A stretch of 35,542 bases of DNA from Bryobacterales bacterium (GTDB lineage: Bacteria; Acidobacteriota; Terriglobia; Bryobacterales; UBA6623). The notes under the pieces were generated by a model. That model was not told the origin of the DNA and searched no databases. It was given only the letters and a program-made list of their open reading frames with translations. Below are positions 15,262 to 23,281 of this stretch, piece by piece (positions within the stretch are counted from its first letter, which is position 1; each line of letters begins with the position of its first letter). Where the stretch lies: contig JAJDZN010000060.1 of assembly GCA_022824585.1 (NCBI GenBank), positions 1 through 35,542 of the forward strand, in the 5' to 3' direction. Made by a program: the position numbers and the translations under genes.

Positions 15262-15441
15262 CCTCGGGGGTTCGTTCTCAACGCATTGATAGCATTCGCT
15301 TGGATCTACCCCGGTCAGGAAGCTCCCGCAGCGGAGACTCTGCTTGAGCTTCTCAAGTCGGGCCGACTGTCGAGCGCGGCGCCCACATGCGAGTGGCGCT
15401 GGCCGGATAGCGGCGGGAACATCGCAGGCATGCATGGCTGA
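15262..15441 (+). pseudogene. Decayed VapC/PIN-domain toxin remnant
   Basis: Directly after the antitoxin stop, in the same frame, the DNA reads FVLNALIAFAWIYPGQEAPA, then AETLLELLKSGRLSSAAPT and an unrelated tail before TGA at 15441. Intact PIN toxins begin with a segment like FVLDASVALAW followed by an acidic patch and ALLxxLxxG, so the match covers the first 40 or so residues. The first catalytic Asp (FVLD) is replaced by Asn, no start codon remains, and the remaining two-thirds of the domain is gone. This fits inactivation of the toxin with retention of the antitoxin. The identification rests on a short pattern and is moderate. Confidence 0.5.
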
Positions 15442-15686
15442 GGGCCGCCAGGGAAGGAGGGGTTCGAAGACCAGTCGCCGGGGATGATCTCCTGCCTCAA
15501 GAACAGCCACGATGATTCAACCCGTGAACGGTGTGGCGAGGTGCATCGACAACTCGCGACAAGCGCTGCCGGGACTCGGATCTCGTCACCAGCGTGCACT
15601 CTCGCCAAACTGCAGATTGGTTGGGAGCGCCGAGACCGCCAACCGGTTTTGCACGGCGTCCGTGGTTGCGCGACACTATTTGGGTT
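15442..15686. other. Intergenic, no gene recognised
   Basis: These 245 bp lie between the toxin remnant and the thiolase gene. Open frames exist on both strands but none has a convincing start or a recognisable sequence. They are probably eroded DNA from the same element, plus the thiolase promoter region. Confidence 0.5.
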
Positions 15687-16874
15687 ATGCGTGAAGCAGT
15701 CATTGTCGACTCCCTCAGAACCCCTCTTGCCAAGTCGTTCCGCGGCTCCCTGAACCTGACGCGCCCGGACGACCAAGTCGCCCATTGCATCCGAGCCCTG
15801 CTGGAGAAATACCCGCAGATCGATCCGCACGAGATCGGCGACGTCATTCTGGGCTGCGGCCAGCCCCACGGCGCGTCCGGCCACAATATCGCCCGCATCT
15901 CGGCCCTGTTGGCTGGCCTGCCCAGCTCAGTGGGCGGCACCACCGTCAACCGCTTCTGTTCCTCCGGCCTGCAGTCGATCGCCATGGCCGCACACCAGAT
16001 CATGGCCGAGGCCGAGGCCGTGATGTTGGCTGGCGGAGTCGAGTCCATCACGATGATGGTGCCTGACAAGTCGCCCCATCCGACGCTCAAGGAAACCACG
16101 CCCGGCGTCTACATGGTCATGGGCGTCACGGCCGAGGTCGTGGCGAGGCGCTACGGCGTGAGCCGCGAGGCCCAAGACGAATACGCCCTGCAGAGCCAGC
16201 AGCGCACCGCGGCCGCTCAGCGGGACGGTTTCATCAATGAGGAATTGGCTCCGATGCCGGTCACCCGAGGGATCGTCGACAAGAAGACCAAGCAGGTCGT
16301 CGACAAGCAGGATCACGTGCTCAGCGGCGACGAGTGCAACCGGCCCGACACGACCATCGATGGCCTGGCCGGCCTTCCGCCGTATTTCGACCCACACTCG
16401 GGCCAGGGTTCGGTGACCGCCGGCAACTCTTCGCAGCTTTCGGACGGGGCATCGGTGACGCTGGTGATGTCCAAGGAGCGCGCCGACCAGCTCGGCATCA
16501 ACTACAAGCTGATCTTCCGCGGCTTCACGACGTCGGGCTGCGAGCCCGATGAAATGGGCATCGGACCGGTCTTCGCCGTGCCGAAGCTGCTCAAGAACCA
16601 AGGCAAGGGCATCGACGACATCGACGTGTGGGAACTCAACGAGGCCTTCGCCGTGCAGGTGGTCTACTGCCGTGACCGGCTGGGCATTCCGAACGAGCGG
16701 CTCAACGTCAACGGCGGCTCCATAGCGGTGGGGCATCCCTTCGGGATGACCGGCTCGCGCTTGGTGGGCACGATCGCGAACGAGATGAAGCGGCGCAAGG
16801 CACCGCTAGGTGTCGTGACGATGTGCGTCGGCGGCGGGCAGGGCGCGGCCGGGCTCTTCGAAGGAGCTTGGTAG
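15687..16874 (+). CDS. Acetyl-CoA acetyltransferase / thiolase
   Basis: The 395-residue product has the normal thiolase length and all catalytic motifs. The nucleophilic Cys is in VNRFCSSGLQS (C91), the His in VGHPFGMTGSR (H350), and the second Cys in MCVGGGQGAAG (C380). Thiolases either condense two acetyl-CoA or cleave 3-ketoacyl-CoA in beta-oxidation. The sequence alone does not decide, and no beta-oxidation partner is adjacent. I chose the ATG at 15687, where the conserved MREAVIVDSLRTPLAKSFRG begins; the frame is open 52 codons further upstream, but that part is not thiolase-like. The gene converges on the peroxiredoxin gene, with a strong hairpin right after its stop. Confidence 0.93.
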   Translation: MREAVIVDSLRTPLAKSFRGSLNLTRPDDQVAHCIRALLEKYPQIDPHEIGDVILGCGQPHGASGHNIARISALLAGLPSSVGGTTVNRFCSSGLQSIAMAAHQIMAEAEAVMLAGGVESITMMVPDKSPHPTLKETTPGVYMVMGVTAEVVARRYGVSREAQDEYALQSQQRTAAAQRDGFINEELAPMPVTRGIVDKKTKQVVDKQDHVLSGDECNRPDTTIDGLAGLPPYFDPHSGQGSVTAGNSSQLSDGASVTLVMSKERADQLGINYKLIFRGFTTSGCEPDEMGIGPVFAVPKLLKNQGKGIDDIDVWELNEAFAVQVVYCRDRLGIPNERLNVNGGSIAVGHPFGMTGSRLVGTIANEMKRRKAPLGVVTMCVGGGQGAAGLFEGAW

Positions 16875-16936
16875 GCGCACGGCAAGTAGTTCGGCTGCGG
16901 CGCATCATGCGTGCGCCGCAGCCGGCTGCCGTGCGC
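16875..16936. terminator. Large two-tier hairpin, probable bidirectional terminator
   Basis: Immediately after the thiolase stop, a 10-bp outer stem (GCGCACGGCA at 16875-16884 with TGCCGTGCGC at 16927-16936) encloses a perfect 13-bp inner stem (CGGCTGCGGCGCA at 16892-16904 with TGCGCCGCAGCCG at 16912-16924) around a 7-base loop. It sits between two converging genes, 17 bp from the peroxiredoxin stop. There is no T-run, so it is not a textbook intrinsic terminator. A role in terminating both transcripts or stabilising both 3' ends is inferred from position. Confidence 0.7.
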
Positions 16937-16952
16937 GGCCTGTCGCCAGCGG

Positions 16953-17465
16953 TTAGAGCTTGGAGCAGGCTGCGGCCGCGCCTGCCGGATCGATAGCCGC
17001 GCCGCCAGATTCGACGTGGGCGATCTTACCTTCCTTGTTGATGACAAAGGTCGTCCGGTTGGACATGTTCCGCTCGTTCAGAACGCCGAACTTCTTCGAC
17101 ACGGCACCGCCCTCGTCGCTCAGAATCGCAAACTCCAAGCTTAGCGATTCGGCGAATTTCTTGTTGGTGTCGAGCGGGTCGGTGCTGACGCCGAAGACGA
17201 CCGCACCGGAGTCGGTGAAGGTTTGGATATCAGCCTGATACCCATTCATCTCGCGCGTTCAACCACCGGTGAACGCTTTGGGGAAGAACGCCAGCACGAC
17301 GTTCTTCTTGCCCTTGAAAGAGGACAGTGTCGCATTAGAACCGTCCGTTCCAGGCAGGGTGAAGTCCGGCGCTGCGTCGCCGACGGCCAGAGCCGCGACC
17401 GCCCGCCCGGAGACGGCCACGGCTGCTCCGCTGAGGAGAACCGCGCGTCTTGAGAGTACGCTCAT
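16953..17465 (-). CDS. Selenocysteine-containing, Tat-exported peroxiredoxin (in-frame TGA = Sec69)
   Basis: A single minus-strand frame of 171 codons is interrupted only by TGA at 17261-17259. Before it lies a twin-arginine signal ([20 protein letters not shown]) and the AhpC/TSA start [16 protein letters not shown], ending [11 protein letters not shown]. After it comes [14 protein letters not shown], then [25 protein letters not shown] and [13 protein letters not shown] with the conserved Arg. The TGA falls exactly on the peroxidatic cysteine of the PxxxTxxC motif (P62, T66, U69). A hairpin of bacterial SECIS type follows 15 nt later. A possible resolving Cys is at 167. The ATG at 17465 has AAGGAAGG 7 bases upstream. 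Predicted role: reduction of peroxides outside the cytoplasm. Alternatives are a nonsense mutation or sequencing error, but the exact position plus hairpin argue strongly for selenocysteine. The genome must then encode SelA, SelB, SelC and SelD elsewhere. Confidence 0.88.
17225..17243 (-). promoter_or_regulatory. Predicted bacterial SECIS element of the selenoperoxiredoxin
   Basis: The mRNA sequence GGGTATCAGGCTGATATCC forms an 8-bp stem (one G-U pair) with the apical loop GGC. The stem starts 15 nt after the UGA and the first loop G is 24 nt after it. Known bacterial SECIS elements lie inside the coding region just downstream of UGA, with a small loop carrying a G in its first two positions, about 16-37 nt from the Sec codon. 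SelB with Sec-tRNA would bind here. Confidence 0.8.
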
Positions 17466-17472
17466 TGTGTTG

Positions 17473-17480
17473 CCTTCCTT
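17473..17480 (-). promoter_or_regulatory. Ribosome binding site of the selenoperoxiredoxin gene
   Basis: AAGGAAGG on the minus strand lies 7 bases before the ATG at 17465. It fixes the start so that the twin-arginine signal peptide is included. Confidence 0.75.
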
Positions 17481-17535
17481 GTATGAGTCCGCGGCCAGCC
17501 GCGTACGCTGAAGATTCTACCAAATGGCAAACTGA

Positions 17536-17578
17536 GCTGCTTGGCAGAATCGGTTCGGCTGCTTGGCAGAATCGGTTC
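17536..17578. repeat. 22-bp direct tandem duplication
   Basis: A unit beginning GCTGCTTGGCAGAATCGG occurs twice in immediate succession (17536-17557 and 17558-17578), identical over 21 bases with a period of 22. It lies between the divergent selenoperoxiredoxin and ffh genes, where a promoter or operator would be expected. Each copy contains TTGGCA. Confidence 0.85.
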
Positions 17579-17830
17579 CGGCTTAAGGGCTTGGCGGGCG
17601 TGGGCCGGATCCTGCCGCTGAGCGCCTGCCCGTCACGAAAATCGGATGTGGGGCCAGCGAGCGATGCCCGCCGCCATTGACCGCCGCCGCGGTCTCGGCT
17701 TACAATGGTCCTAGTGATCGCCTAGGGGGGCGTCGGTTCGTTTCGTGGTTTCCCCCTGCTCCCTCCTTATCCGAGCGGCTGCGCACGGGATGAATTGTTA
17801 CCCGCGTAGTCTCCGTTTGGCCTGAGTCCG

Positions 17831-19255
<1,425 letters not shown>

Positions 19256-19286
19256 TAGCGCCCGGCCGGCGCTTCGGAGGAAACAC

Positions 19287-19964
19287 ATGGTTGCAATACG
19301 CCTGTCTAGGACAGGAGCCAAGAAAAAGCCCAGCTACCGCGTGGTGGTGATGGACAAGCGTCGCGCCCGCGACAGCCGGAACATCGAGATCGTCGGGCAT
19401 TACAACCCGCGTCCCGACCCGATCGAGCTGGTACTCCAGCGCGACCGCATCGACTACTGGCTTAGCGTCGGTGCCCAAGCTTCGTCGACCGTGCAGCGCC
19501 TCGTCAGGTACTTCGACGAGAAGGTCGTACCGCTCGCGCCGGCCGAGGACGAGATCGCGCCCGAGCCCGCCGAAGCCGTGCCAGCGGAAGCACCAGCACC
19601 CGAAGCCGAAGCCGACATGCCGGCCCAGCCCGGAGCTCCGGTGGAAGCGGATGCCGCGGACGAGTCCGATGAAGCGTTGGACGAGGAAATCGAAGCGGCG
19701 CTTGCGGAGGAGGAGTCGGCGGGCCAGCCCGCCTCCAGCCCCGAGCCGGTGGAAGAGCCGGAACCTGCCGAGGACGTGAGCGCGGAGGCCGCTCCCGCCG
19801 CCGAGGCCGCTCCCGCGGAGGCCGAGACAGAAGAGGTGGTGACGGACGACACGGAGACAGCGGAGGCCGAGCCGGAAGAGGTGGGAGCGCAGGAGGCGGA
19901 GCCCGCCAGTGCTGCCGAGCCCGCCGAGGACGCGAAGTCCGACGAGGAATCGGCATCTGACTAG
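19287..19964 (+). CDS. rpsP: 30S ribosomal protein S16 with a long acidic C-terminal extension
   Basis: Residues 1-82 are an ordinary S16 (MVAIRLSRTGAKKKPSYRVV, then RDSRNIEIVGHYNPRPDP and YWLSVGAQASSTVQRL). S16 binds 16S rRNA early in 30S assembly. The family is usually 80-120 residues, whereas this product is 225. The extra stretch of about 140 residues is low-complexity, made almost entirely of Glu, Ala, Pro, Asp and Ser with no Lys or Arg until near the end, and is probably disordered. The frame stays open with consistent codon use through to the TAG at 19964, so the extension looks genuine rather than a read-through error. A GGAGG lies just upstream of the ATG, after a 6-bp GC-rich hairpin at 19257-19273. 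Confidence 0.95.
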   Translation: MVAIRLSRTGAKKKPSYRVVVMDKRRARDSRNIEIVGHYNPRPDPIELVLQRDRIDYWLSVGAQASSTVQRLVRYFDEKVVPLAPAEDEIAPEPAEAVPAEAPAPEAEADMPAQPGAPVEADAADESDEALDEEIEAALAEEESAGQPASSPEPVEEPEPAEDVSAEAAPAAEAAPAEAETEEVVTDDTETAEAEPEEVGAQEAEPASAAEPAEDAKSDEESASD

Positions 19965-20018
19965 CAGCAGGATTGCGGGGAGCGCGGTTCGCCGGCGAGC
20001 CGCACGGAGGGACGAGCC

Positions 20019-20276
20019 ATGACAAAGGAGACGGAATCCGTTGTTGAATTGGTCGAAGTGATCGCCAAGTCGCTCGTCGACAGTCCGGACGAGGTCGAAG
20101 TGGATGCGGTCGACGGAACGCAGAGCTGCGTTATCGAACTGTCGGTCGATCCGTCCGATCTGGGCAAGGTCATCGGCAAGAAGGGGCGCACGGCGAAGTC
20201 CGTTCGGACGCTCCTGGGCGCGGTGAGCATGAAGTACAACCATCGCTACACCTTGGAGATCCTCGAAGACGACTGA
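20019..20276 (+). CDS. khpA: KH-domain RNA-binding protein KhpA (YlqC-type)
   Basis: This 85-residue single KH-domain protein has the GxxG loop in LGKVIGKKGRTAKSVRTLL (about 50-68), which contacts single-stranded RNA. Its N-terminal half begins SVVELVEVIAKSLVDSPDEV. It is the usual companion between rpsP and rimM in many phyla. In Gram-positives it pairs with KhpB in RNA binding and cell-division control; the role here is by family only. GGAGGG lies 8 bases before the ATG, and rimM starts 29 bp after the stop. Confidence 0.93.
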   Translation: MTKETESVVELVEVIAKSLVDSPDEVEVDAVDGTQSCVIELSVDPSDLGKVIGKKGRTAKSVRTLLGAVSMKYNHRYTLEILEDD

Positions 20277-20305
20277 GGCCGGACAGCGCTGGGATCGATT
20301 CATGT

Positions 20306-20842
20306 ATGAAGGAGGAAGACGACTATCTGGCGGTGGCGAGAATCGCCCGGCCGCGCGGAAACAAGGGTGAGGTTGCAGCCGAGAATCTGGTCGGTGGCCT
20401 GGACTGCTTTCCAGAGGGCCGCGAGCTGGATGTGGTCTTGGCGGATCGCACGCAGCAGGTCTTGCGAGTCGAACGCGCTTGGGAGCACAACGGGAGGCTG
20501 ATCCTCAAGTTCGAAGGCATCGATACGATCAGCGATGCAGAGAGGCTGCGGCTCGCAGAAGTGCGTATGGCCAAAGCCGATCTGCCTGCGCTGCCCGAGG
20601 GTGACTACTACTTCGACGACTTGGTGGGGTGCAGTCTGGTGGACGAAGCCACGGGCCGCGTGCTGGGTTCGGTCGCGGACGTCTACGAGCCGCCCGGCGG
20701 CAGCTTGCTTTTTTCGGTCATCGACGAGGATCGCAAGGAGATGCTCGTGCCCTTCGTGGCCGAGATCTGCCGGGACGTTGACATCGCGGCGAAACGCATC
20801 GTGGCGCGGCTGCCTGAGGGGATGGACGAGTTGAAGGCTTGA
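20306..20842 (+). CDS. rimM: Ribosome maturation factor RimM
   Basis: This 178-residue 16S rRNA processing factor binds S19 in maturing 30S subunits. The N-terminal RimM domain reads LAVARIARPRGNKGEVAAEN (usual form GRIxxxHGxxGEV). The C-terminal PRC-barrel segment contains YYFDDLVGCSLVDEATGRVL, then LFSVIDEDRKEMLVPFV and the end block IVARLPEGMDEL. Length is normal. In the motif, ARPRGNKGE replaces the commoner GKPHGIRGE but keeps the pattern. The stop (TGA at 20840-20842) is one base before the trmD GTG, so the two genes are translationally coupled. Confidence 0.93.
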   Translation: MKEEDDYLAVARIARPRGNKGEVAAENLVGGLDCFPEGRELDVVLADRTQQVLRVERAWEHNGRLILKFEGIDTISDAERLRLAEVRMAKADLPALPEGDYYFDDLVGCSLVDEATGRVLGSVADVYEPPGGSLLFSVIDEDRKEMLVPFVAEICRDVDIAAKRIVARLPEGMDELKA

Positions 20843-20843
20843 A

Positions 20844-21629
20844 GTGCGGTTTCACATTGTCACCATATTTCCGGACTTCTTCCGGGGCCCCTTCTCGTGC
20901 GGCGTGGTAGGCCGCGCCAAGGATGCCGGGCTGGTGGAGATCCAACTCTACGATCTCCGGGAATGGACATCGGATGTGCACCGCACCGTGGACGACAGGC
21001 CGTTCGGGGGAGATGAAGGCATGGTCATGAAAATCGAACCGATCGATGCCGCGCTGGCTGACATCTCGTCGCAGTGCCCGGGCGGTGCCGCGTGGAAGGT
21101 CCTGCTCTCGGCGCAGGGAACGATCTTCGACCAGTCGGCCGCGCAGCGGCTGGCTGGCATCGACGACGTGGTGCTTGTGTGCGGCCGCTACGAGGGCGTG
21201 GACGAGCGCGTGGCTGAGCATCTGGTCGACGAGGAGCTGTCCGTCGGCAGCTACGTGCTCAGCGGCGGAGAGTGGGGTGCAGGCGTGATTGTTGACTCGG
21301 TGGCGCGGCTACGTCCCGGAGTCGTCGGCAACGCGGATTCGACCCGCCGGGAATCGTTCGGCCCGCTGGAAAGCGGAGGCGTCGGGATGCTTGACTGTCC
21401 GCAGTACACGCGTCCGGCCAGCTATTCGTCGCCCAGGTCGGCGGGACAGTCTTGGGACGTGCCGGAGGTACTGCTCAGCGGCCACCACGGCGAAGTAGCC
21501 CGGTGGCGCCGGGAGGCGGCGATAACGAAGACACGGGCCAATCGTCCCGACTTGTTACGCTCGCTAGAGGTGGCAGACGGAGAAACGCAGGATCCGGGCG
21601 CGCTGGATCGTAAGGACAAGTCTCGCTGA
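20844..21629 (+). CDS. trmD: tRNA (guanine-N1-)-methyltransferase TrmD
   Basis: This SPOUT methyltransferase makes m1G37 in tRNAs with G36 and is needed to prevent +1 frameshifting. The 261-residue product starts at a GTG (MRFHIVTIFPDFFRGPF), one base after the rimM stop. It contains RTVDDRPFGGDEGMVMK, the deep trefoil-knot SAM site LVCGRYEGVDERV and SVGSYVLSGGEWGA, and the C-terminal VPEVLLSGHHGEVARWRRE. The loop reads SVGSYVLSGGEW rather than the usual SIGDYVLSGGEL: the normally conserved Asp of GDYVLSGGE is Ser here. The C-terminal 20 residues are a polar extra tail. Confidence 0.95.
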   Translation: MRFHIVTIFPDFFRGPFSCGVVGRAKDAGLVEIQLYDLREWTSDVHRTVDDRPFGGDEGMVMKIEPIDAALADISSQCPGGAAWKVLLSAQGTIFDQSAAQRLAGIDDVVLVCGRYEGVDERVAEHLVDEELSVGSYVLSGGEWGAGVIVDSVARLRPGVVGNADSTRRESFGPLESGGVGMLDCPQYTRPASYSSPRSAGQSWDVPEVLLSGHHGEVARWRREAAITKTRANRPDLLRSLEVADGETQDPGALDRKDKSR

Positions 21630-21665
21630 GGCGGAGAGCCACTACGCGAGACCGGAGAATGGAAC

Positions 21666-22019
21666 ATGCAGAACGCGATCATCGAGAAAATCGAAAAGGC
21701 TCACCGCAAGGAGTCGCTTCCGGCGCTGGAGCCGGGTGACCAGATCAAGGTTCACGTCAAGATCAAGGAAGGCGAGAAGGAGCGGATCCAGATTTTCGAG
21801 GGAATCCTGCTGGCTCGCAACAACCCCGGGATCCGCGAGACCATCACCGTGCGGAAGGTGAGTTTCGGCCAGGGCGTCGAGCGCATCTTCCCGTTGCACG
21901 CACCCGTCGTCGAGAAGATCGAGATCGTCAAGCGGCACAGAGTGCGCCGGGCGAAGCTCTATTACTTGCGCAAGCTCAAAGGCAAGGCGGCGCGCCTCAA
22001 GGAACGCTCGAGACGGTAG
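21666..22019 (+). CDS. rplS: 50S ribosomal protein L19
   Basis: The 117-residue product matches L19 throughout: PGDQIKVHVKIKEGEKERIQ, IFEGILLARNNPGIRETITV, RKVSFGQGVERIFPLHAPVV and the basic end VRRAKLYYLRKLKGKAARLK. L19 sits at the 30S-50S interface. It closes the conserved ffh-rpsP-khpA-rimM-trmD-rplS series. The RNase HII gene that often follows is absent, and the next 400 bp hold no gene. Confidence 0.97.
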   Translation: MQNAIIEKIEKAHRKESLPALEPGDQIKVHVKIKEGEKERIQIFEGILLARNNPGIRETITVRKVSFGQGVERIFPLHAPVVEKIEIVKRHRVRRAKLYYLRKLKGKAARLKERSRR

Positions 22020-22431
22020 CGCTCACGTTTGGCGGCCCAAGGGCTTGGGAGGATGTCAAGTTCCTCAACAATCTCCACCTGAGGGGGGAATCAAGCCTCC
22101 TATGATGGCCGCGGCGCGAATCGCACTGGGTCGAACGGCCGGCCGACTGCCCGCAGGCTCGCTCGGAGCGAATCCGCCGCGCGAACGACCCCCAGTGGGA
22201 ATGCCGCGAGATTGCTCCGCCGTAGCTGATCGACGGGGCGGAGTAGCAAGGTTGAGGGCAGAACGGCTGCTTGGGCATGCCCCGGGCTAAGGTGAGAGCA
22301 CAATCCGCTGCGTCGGAACTCGGCGATTCGCGGGCGCGAGCCACCGGACTGCCCTCCATGCACGTAGGGCCGATAGCCGCCCTAGGCGCTGAGCCATCTG
22401 CTTCGCGTACTGGCTCACTGGGCTGAGCGCA
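22020..22431. other. Intergenic region with inverted repeats, no gene recognised
   Basis: No open frame here has a recognisable product. Partial inverted repeats are visible: CACTGGG.TCG near 22128 against CGACCCCCAGTG near 22190, TCGCTCGGAGCGA near 22165, and TGAGCCA/TGGCTCA near 22390-22417. These could be transcript-end structures for the rplS cluster or an unannotated structured RNA. I did not find RNase P, tmRNA or SRP RNA core motifs. Confidence 0.4.
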
Positions 22432-22890
22432 TCACTTCAGCAATACGAGTGAGATCGCCGCCCCGTCTTGGCCGACGACGAACATGAAGTCTTTGAACTG
22501 GGGCTTCTGAAGTTTCTTGAACGGCCCGCTGAACGCGAAGGGCTCTTCGGGAATCCGCATGAAGTTCCTGTCGAATTCGTTATTGGAGTTGAGATCGTGG
22601 TAGGCGAAAGCGGCGTATTCGCCGGGTTCAACTTCGATCTCCGTCACCAGCGGACCGTCGTCCTTGCGTTCGGAGAGGTCGACGGACTTTGCCCCGGCGA
22701 ACTTGGCAGGGTCAGGGGCCATCCAGTTGGCGTCATCGTAGATCACGACATGCATCCTGCCTCTGTTCTCCTCGAGGTTTTCAACGGTGACGGTGAGACT
22801 CGCGGCGAATGCGGTGGTGCCAAGGACGGAAAGGCACACGGCGGCGAGTCTGGGGAATCTCCGGCCCAGGTGAGATGTACGCTGCTTCAT
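22432..22890 (-). CDS. Secreted DUF2141 protein
   Basis: From the ATG at 22890 (with AAGGA upstream) the product is 152 residues. It starts with a signal peptide (RRFPRLAAVCLSVLGTTAFA, cleaved near residue 30), followed by a DUF2141 domain. Typical segments are SLTVTVENLEENRGRMHVVI, EVEPGEYAAFAYHDLNSNNE (Asp/Asn-rich loop after HD), and FMRIPEEPFAFSGPFKK. The family forms a small beta-sandwich found in the periplasm or outer membrane of many bacteria; its function is unknown. The frame is open upstream to 23100, but that part lacks protein-like character, so the signal-peptide start is preferred. Confidence 0.82.
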   Translation of the reverse strand: MKQRTSHLGRRFPRLAAVCLSVLGTTAFAASLTVTVENLEENRGRMHVVIYDDANWMAPDPAKFAGAKSVDLSERKDDGPLVTEIEVEPGEYAAFAYHDLNSNNEFDRNFMRIPEEPFAFSGPFKKLQKPQFKDFMFVVGQDGAAISLVLLK

Positions 22891-23281
22891 CAAGCTTGCT
22901 TTCCTTATGTTGGCGGCCAGTGTATCACGCGGGGATGTTCGAACCAGCCAAAGGGGCGAGCGGTCCGGGCGATCGAGATCAGCGTTTGGCGGCGTTGGAT
23001 GGTCGTGAGGACAGCGACGACAGCGGCTCTGAGTGAGATCAGAGCTGCCCGGCAGGCGTCCTGCATGGCTCTCTGGGGGCGAGTTGGCACGAATCTGCAC
23101 AACCTCGCCCTGACGAGGAGAAACGCGATCGCGGAGAAAGCGGCGGGAGCGTTCAGGCTGCCAACGCCACCAGCGCCCGGAACGTCAGCCTGCGTTGGCA
23201 ACGTCCGCCATGATCAGGCCCGAAATTGGCGCGGAATAGATTAGGTCAGTTCCGCAACGCGTGCCGGTGCGGCAGCCTGTG
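22891..23281. other. Intergenic, no gene recognised
   Basis: These 391 bp separate the DUF2141 and SDR genes, which are both on the minus strand. Open frames on either strand are Arg/Ala-rich and unrecognisable. The DUF2141 promoter should lie just upstream of 22890. Confidence 0.5.

Larger units (their letters stand above)
17466..17830. other. Divergent intergenic region between selenoperoxiredoxin and ffh
   Basis: These 365 bp contain no convincing gene on either strand. They hold the 22-bp duplication and must contain promoters for both flanking genes. I could not assign -35/-10 boxes with confidence. I looked for the conserved SRP RNA core motif here and did not find it. Confidence 0.55.

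Noticed and set aside
14482-15441. A functional toxin-antitoxin pair next to tRNA-Arg
   Set aside because: Neither antitoxin has an intact toxin partner in the window, so only orphan antitoxins and a remnant are supported.
15531-15686. N-terminal extension of the thiolase from 15531
   Set aside because: Thiolase similarity starts exactly at MREAVIVD (15687), giving the normal length of 395 residues.
16953-17249. Separate small gene starting at MNGYQADI, with a second short gene at 17259-17465
   Set aside because: The two frames are identical and together form one complete peroxiredoxin. The TGA between them is at the catalytic Cys position and is followed by a SECIS-like hairpin, so a single selenoprotein gene explains both.
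17466-17830. 4.5S/SRP RNA gene upstream of ffh
   Set aside because: The conserved core motif of SRP RNA (GGAAGGAAGCA-type loop) is not present in this interval.
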